64,000 bases of DNA, taken from Stenopsyche tienmushanensis (Eukaryota; Arthropoda; Insecta; Trichoptera; Stenopsychidae). Under the pieces are notes generated by a model, which made no database searches, had not been told where the DNA came from, and was given only the letters and a program-made list of their open reading frames with translations. The DNA lies in assembly GCA_008973525.1 (NCBI GenBank), contig WACJ01000124.1, forward strand, positions 1,984,001 to 2,048,000. The letters run 5' to 3'. Positions 59,966 through 64,000 of the stretch are shown piece after piece (positions within the stretch are counted from its first letter, which is position 1; each line of letters opens with the position of its first letter). The translations under genes were made by a program, and so were the position numbers.

Positions 59966-60589
59966 GCACCATAGCTTTTCATGTTTCTATTTAAAATTTT
60001 GAGCTTTTGAAACAATATCATATGTCTTTTGGATAGTACTTCCAGATAAAAGTCAAAGTTTTGTCAAAAAAGTAAAAAATACGGACTATATAAGCTTTTA
60101 GGTCGATTTCAAAATTGGACCTTTTTCCCTTAGCTATAAATCAAAATTGTTTGCACACATTCAAATTAACTGCAAAGTTCATCATAATATAATTATTGAA
60201 ATATATTTTAAGAAAACATAATTTAAAGTCATAATTTTTAACCGAAGTAAAATTGTCAAGGGAAAATACAAAGAATAGATTTTTGGAGAAGCATCAGAAG
60301 AATTTATTTACCGACACCATTAATTCCTTCCTGAAAAATATTAGGATCGTTCACGTGAAATATTATTTCAGCGTTTTCCGTTCGGTATCATATTCGCTAG
60401 CTTTTTGTCTATATTTTATTTTTATTGGTCAATTTGTTTTGATTTAGTTACGGCTAACTGCTTTTAGCAATTAGTTTCGACGTCCGTGCGGTCAAACTCC
60501 AATAAATTATCCAGAGAATATCAAATTACCCTCATTCTAAAGGGCATTCATTCAATTTATACACTTCTGATGGAATAAAAAATATCGAA

Positions 60590-61080
60590 ATTCGACGGGG
60601 AGGATTGCATTATTTCGGGCGTCGCGAAGTTTTTTTTCCGCGCGGATGTAAAAACAAGATTAAAGCGCGCCCCCCAAGAGCACGAGAAACATTTAATCGC
60701 ATCCTGGGAGGGTGATAATATTTGATGACGTCATTTTATTTCGTCGCAATTTAAGATGATAATATTTTCATATCAATGGAACAGGAATATTGAATTCTCA
60801 AACAAGGTGGCAATAGGGCGCCGCGGTGCAGGGGTGGTTTCCACCACTCGCCGGATTGAGATATTTAACAGCTTGCATTTATGTGAAAGGACTTTGCACA
60901 GGGAAAAACTTTATTAGTTGGTCGGTATCCGGCGGAAGTCAGATGTAGGGAATGGTTACCCTGTCGCTTCCTCTGGGAGAAAGATGGGGCGGATATTGCT
61001 AGCGAAAAGTGCTGCTCGGTTTTTCGGTTCCGGTTTATGGATTACCGATCCTATTTATTCCACAGACTACCTGTAGAGGT
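60590..61080. other. G+C-richer noncoding stretch with a CRE palindrome
   Basis: Contains TGATGACGTCAT (CRE core TGACGTCA at about 60725), GGCGCCGCGG and a CCGCGCGG. It may be regulatory, but no exon with splice support lies next to it. Confidence 0.3.
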
Positions 61081-61157
61081 GTTGAAAAATGAAAACAATA
61101 CAAGTGTCCTGAAGTATTTCATAACATAAAAAATGTATTTTACAACAAACATTTATA

Positions 61158-61410
61158 CAATTGAATTTATAAAAATAAATATGATTATCAAATTAAAAAA
61201 TACGATGAAACCTTTAACAAATCCCCTTAAACGCGCGATTTCCTTAAAATATTTTTTGGCTTTCTGTTCTTTATTATACATATACTTGAGATGCTGCCAA
61301 AATCCCTGACAATTGATGTGGGATGAGTGTTGGAGGTTAATATTGCGGCTAAAGTGCTGAATATGTGGAATAAAATCTGCTAAGGAATATTTCCGGGGGA
61401 ATTATTGAAT
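61158..61410 (-). other. possible exon, unassigned
   Basis: A minus-strand frame of about 75 codons reads 'LADFIPHIQHFSRNINLQH', later 'GFWQHLKYMYNKEQKAKKY', and ends in a hydrophobic tail before TAA. A fair acceptor (ATATTCCTTAG) precedes it. There is no start codon at its beginning and no known family that I recognise. Confidence 0.2.
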
Positions 61411-64000
61411 AAAACGCAGCGAGACGGTTTCTAATAAAATTGTCACCCCTACTTTGAAGTCAATGAAACTCTTTTCTATGTCTCGTCTTACTATACGACT
61501 TTTGCTCGTAATACTTCTTAAATTGTCTTCTGTATTTACTTTATAACAAAACTTAGGTTCATCCTAAAGGAAAGAAATATATATATATTTTTTTATTATA
61601 CTATAAATAATATTTTTATTAGACGTGGCATTAATTAAATTTATAGCACTAAATAGAAGCTATTTTTTATTAAATATTACCTATAAGTCAAAATTAAAAT
61701 TAAACTTAAAAAAACATAATCAAATAGAAATATCACTCATTTTTATTATTTTGAATTGAATTTTGCTTTAAATTGTTTCTATAATTTTAGCATAGTGGAC
61801 TATCTTCTTGGATCCTTATTGTAAAGATTTTTAGTCCCTTATTTTCCCTAAAATCGTAAGTACTGAATTTATTTAATGAAGTCGTGCAGGGCCATCTATG
61901 ATTGACTGGATTTAAAACATAAAATAAAAAACCATTTAACCATATTTCCGCCACATATATATATATATTATAATAGTAGATTTCGCTACTCAGTCATAGA
62001 TATTTTTTTATTTAAAATTCCTATTCAAATAATCTATATGGTGATTCGTATACCATATATGTGGAAGACAATGGGAAACCACATGAAAAAAATTGCGGAT
62101 ATGACATCTTAAGAAAAATAATTTCTACAAGAGTAGAATTTTAACACTTTCACTTAAGATTAAAGGTCGTAATTATATTCCAAAAGAAAAAATTGCTTAA
62201 CATGCTTTTTCTAATATGATATTTCTATTGAGACTATTTTTTGCATAATTATGATGATCATATTGAAATTTGTTGACTAATGCATCTATTATTTATGAGC
62301 GCAAAAAATCATATGTTAAACGTTGCAAAGCACAAGCATACATCAAATGCATTATTCATGCTGTAAGATTTTTATATACCTTTTTCCCATCATTAGATAA
62401 AAAATAATGCATGTCGAAGAATCTGAAAAAACATATTTTTACCTATTATTTTATGTATCGGTAGAGAAGCGTTCACAGAAACAAAGCACGATGCTAGAAT
62501 ATATTCCCGGAATAATAATTATATTTCAATATAATTAAAATTGGAAAAAACATAGACGTATTATAAGGCAGTACTCCCCATAAACCATGTACTTAGTGAT
62601 ATCAACATTATACGTCACTGTCGTAAAGAACACATAAAATGTTTATTTGTTTCAATGTTAATGGCGGTATTGCGCACCTATTGCCAATAGTATTTCTAAT
62701 ATTATTTTATGGTTTGCTATTTCTGAGAATTTTATAATCACCAAAAAAGTCACGGAATAGTCCTCGGTATTTTAGGGATGAACTCAATAAATTTAAGTGT
62801 GTTTGTACAACGACCACAATATGGCACAAGAAGATGGCGAGTTTGCACAGCTCTAGTAATGATTTTAATTTATCATGTCCGTTCTGCTCACTGCCCTCGA
62901 CGGTTTATTTACTTCTATACTGAAGCTGGAACCGCTGGGGAGAAAAGAGGAGGCGATCGAATCGTTAGAAGTCATATAATCTATATATTAAATCAAGGGT
63001 CGACAACCGGTGGTCTATGGGCTACACGTGTTCCACGTATTTTGTATCGGTTTGGGGACGATTGGACTGAACTGATTTCATTTGAGTTTCGATTGCTAAT
63101 TTTATCTCTTATTACATTATGTATTGTTGGTAGTGTCAATTTCATCAACAAATTCTTAAAGAAAATTATTATATCCTTGTATAGTTAAAAATGTAATATA
63201 ATATACATATTATTAGCCTTAATTTCATTAAGGCTAACGATCTTAGACAGTAGATTTTTTTCATCATTTATAAATCCTAAAAATAATTATCTGCGGATAA
63301 TTTAAGTATGACCAAGCCATAGTAAAAAATCAGGACTCAAATTTAAAAACAGATAATGGGATAAAATTACCATGGCAGCAAATTTGGGAGATAGGAAGTA
63401 TTGAGTATTCCTGTTGTAATTTTTAGGTATATCTGATTTTCTGAATATGGATAGTGATATATATTATAAATAAGCAGAGTTGCATATGAATAATTAACTG
63501 ATTTTAATACAACTCATAGATCTTTACCTATCTATAAATCTTATTCAAATCATTTTATCACCTATGTACGATAGCAAAAATGAGAACTTTAAAAAATATA
63601 AATGTTGAAGAAAATAGAAAATTATTATTTCAGTTTCCCTAAAACTTCAAAATATCAAAGTATAGTTAAATGTATATTAAAAGGAATTAAAAATAAATTG
63701 TGTGCCAGATTTAAAGAACAATTAATTGGTAAATATGTATGTATTTATAGATTTTCTCCATGTTTTTATGCAATAAGTTTCCATGTACGATCCTTGAATA
63801 CCATTGAACTTTATGTCTTCATGCTGTCCTACCAATATCACTTATTCCATCAGGTGTTAATATAGATTCTTGAAGTTTGTGCCGAATGCCGAAACGCTTA
63901 ATTTCGGATAAAAACAACTTCTTAATGATCTACGGAAGTAATGATTACTGTTAGTATTGTACTATTATTTATGAAAAAACTCAGTATCGTTTAATAAATT
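61411..64000. other. gene-free DNA
   Basis: AT-rich. Near 62995-63040 the words AAGGGTCGACAACCGGTGGTC and TGGGCTACACGTG resemble a hAT terminus, but no partner end or target duplication was found. TA microsatellites occur at about 61581 and 61957. Confidence 0.4.

Noticed and set aside
62778..63188. The longest open frame in the window, 136 codons with an ATG
   Set aside because: No domain, signal peptide or poly(A) signal. It runs through words (GGGTCGACAACCGG, GGGCTACACGTG) that look like a hAT transposon end, so it is probably a chance frame in repeat DNA.

Overview
This window is nuclear DNA from an insect. It is AT-rich and gene-poor, its genes are split by short GT-AG introns with insect-type TATA boxes and AATAAA poly(A) signals, and it is littered with decayed DNA transposons. 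Genuine cecropin genes restrict the source to a holometabolous insect lineage (Lepidoptera, Coleoptera and Diptera are the known holders); the mature peptides look closer to the moth/beetle 'KWK..KKIEK' type than to the fly 'GWLKKIGKKIE' type. I cannot name the species.

The main content is a cluster of four cecropin-like antimicrobial peptide genes at 44.6-55.9 kb. Each is a two-exon gene whose 75-97 bp phase-0 intron falls at the same place, just before the Glu-Lys (or Glu-Asp) of the first mature helix, so none is visible as a long open reading frame. Gene A (44662-44934) is on +; genes B (47790-48087), C (53218-53507) and D (55618-55906) are on -. C and D are recent tandem duplicates with 35-residue mature peptides ending in an amidation glycine. 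B is more divergent and has an acidic propeptide. A is the most divergent, nearly charge-neutral and extended at the C terminus. All four replace the hinge glycine of classical cecropins (Ala-Gly-Pro) by Lys or Gln, and C and D have an unusually long run of five X-Pro dipeptides between signal peptide and mature peptide. C and D carry kappaB-like sites just upstream of their TATA boxes.

The second gene is a three-exon gene at 23750-32747 (+). It encodes an 87-residue secreted, Gly/Pro-rich, cuticle-like protein. Exon 1 supplies only Met-Lys-Phe and is followed by a 7.06-kb intron poor in recognisable transposons. A weak two-exon model lies at 45342-45586, and a few short unassigned open frames are listed with low confidence.

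The rest is mobile-element debris and plain AT-rich DNA. It includes two Tigger/pogo elements with broken jerky-type transposases (603-2155 and 42622-44097) plus a third fragment (17399-17545); a complete non-autonomous hAT element with an exact 8-bp target duplication (10949-11240) and a partial relative; a 3' remnant of a non-LTR retrotransposon; a mariner/Tc1-type fragment with an internal 65-bp duplication; several unnamed dispersed repeats that recur two or three times in the window; and a near-perfect 122-bp palindrome beside TA microsatellites. I saw no tRNA, rRNA or CRISPR array.
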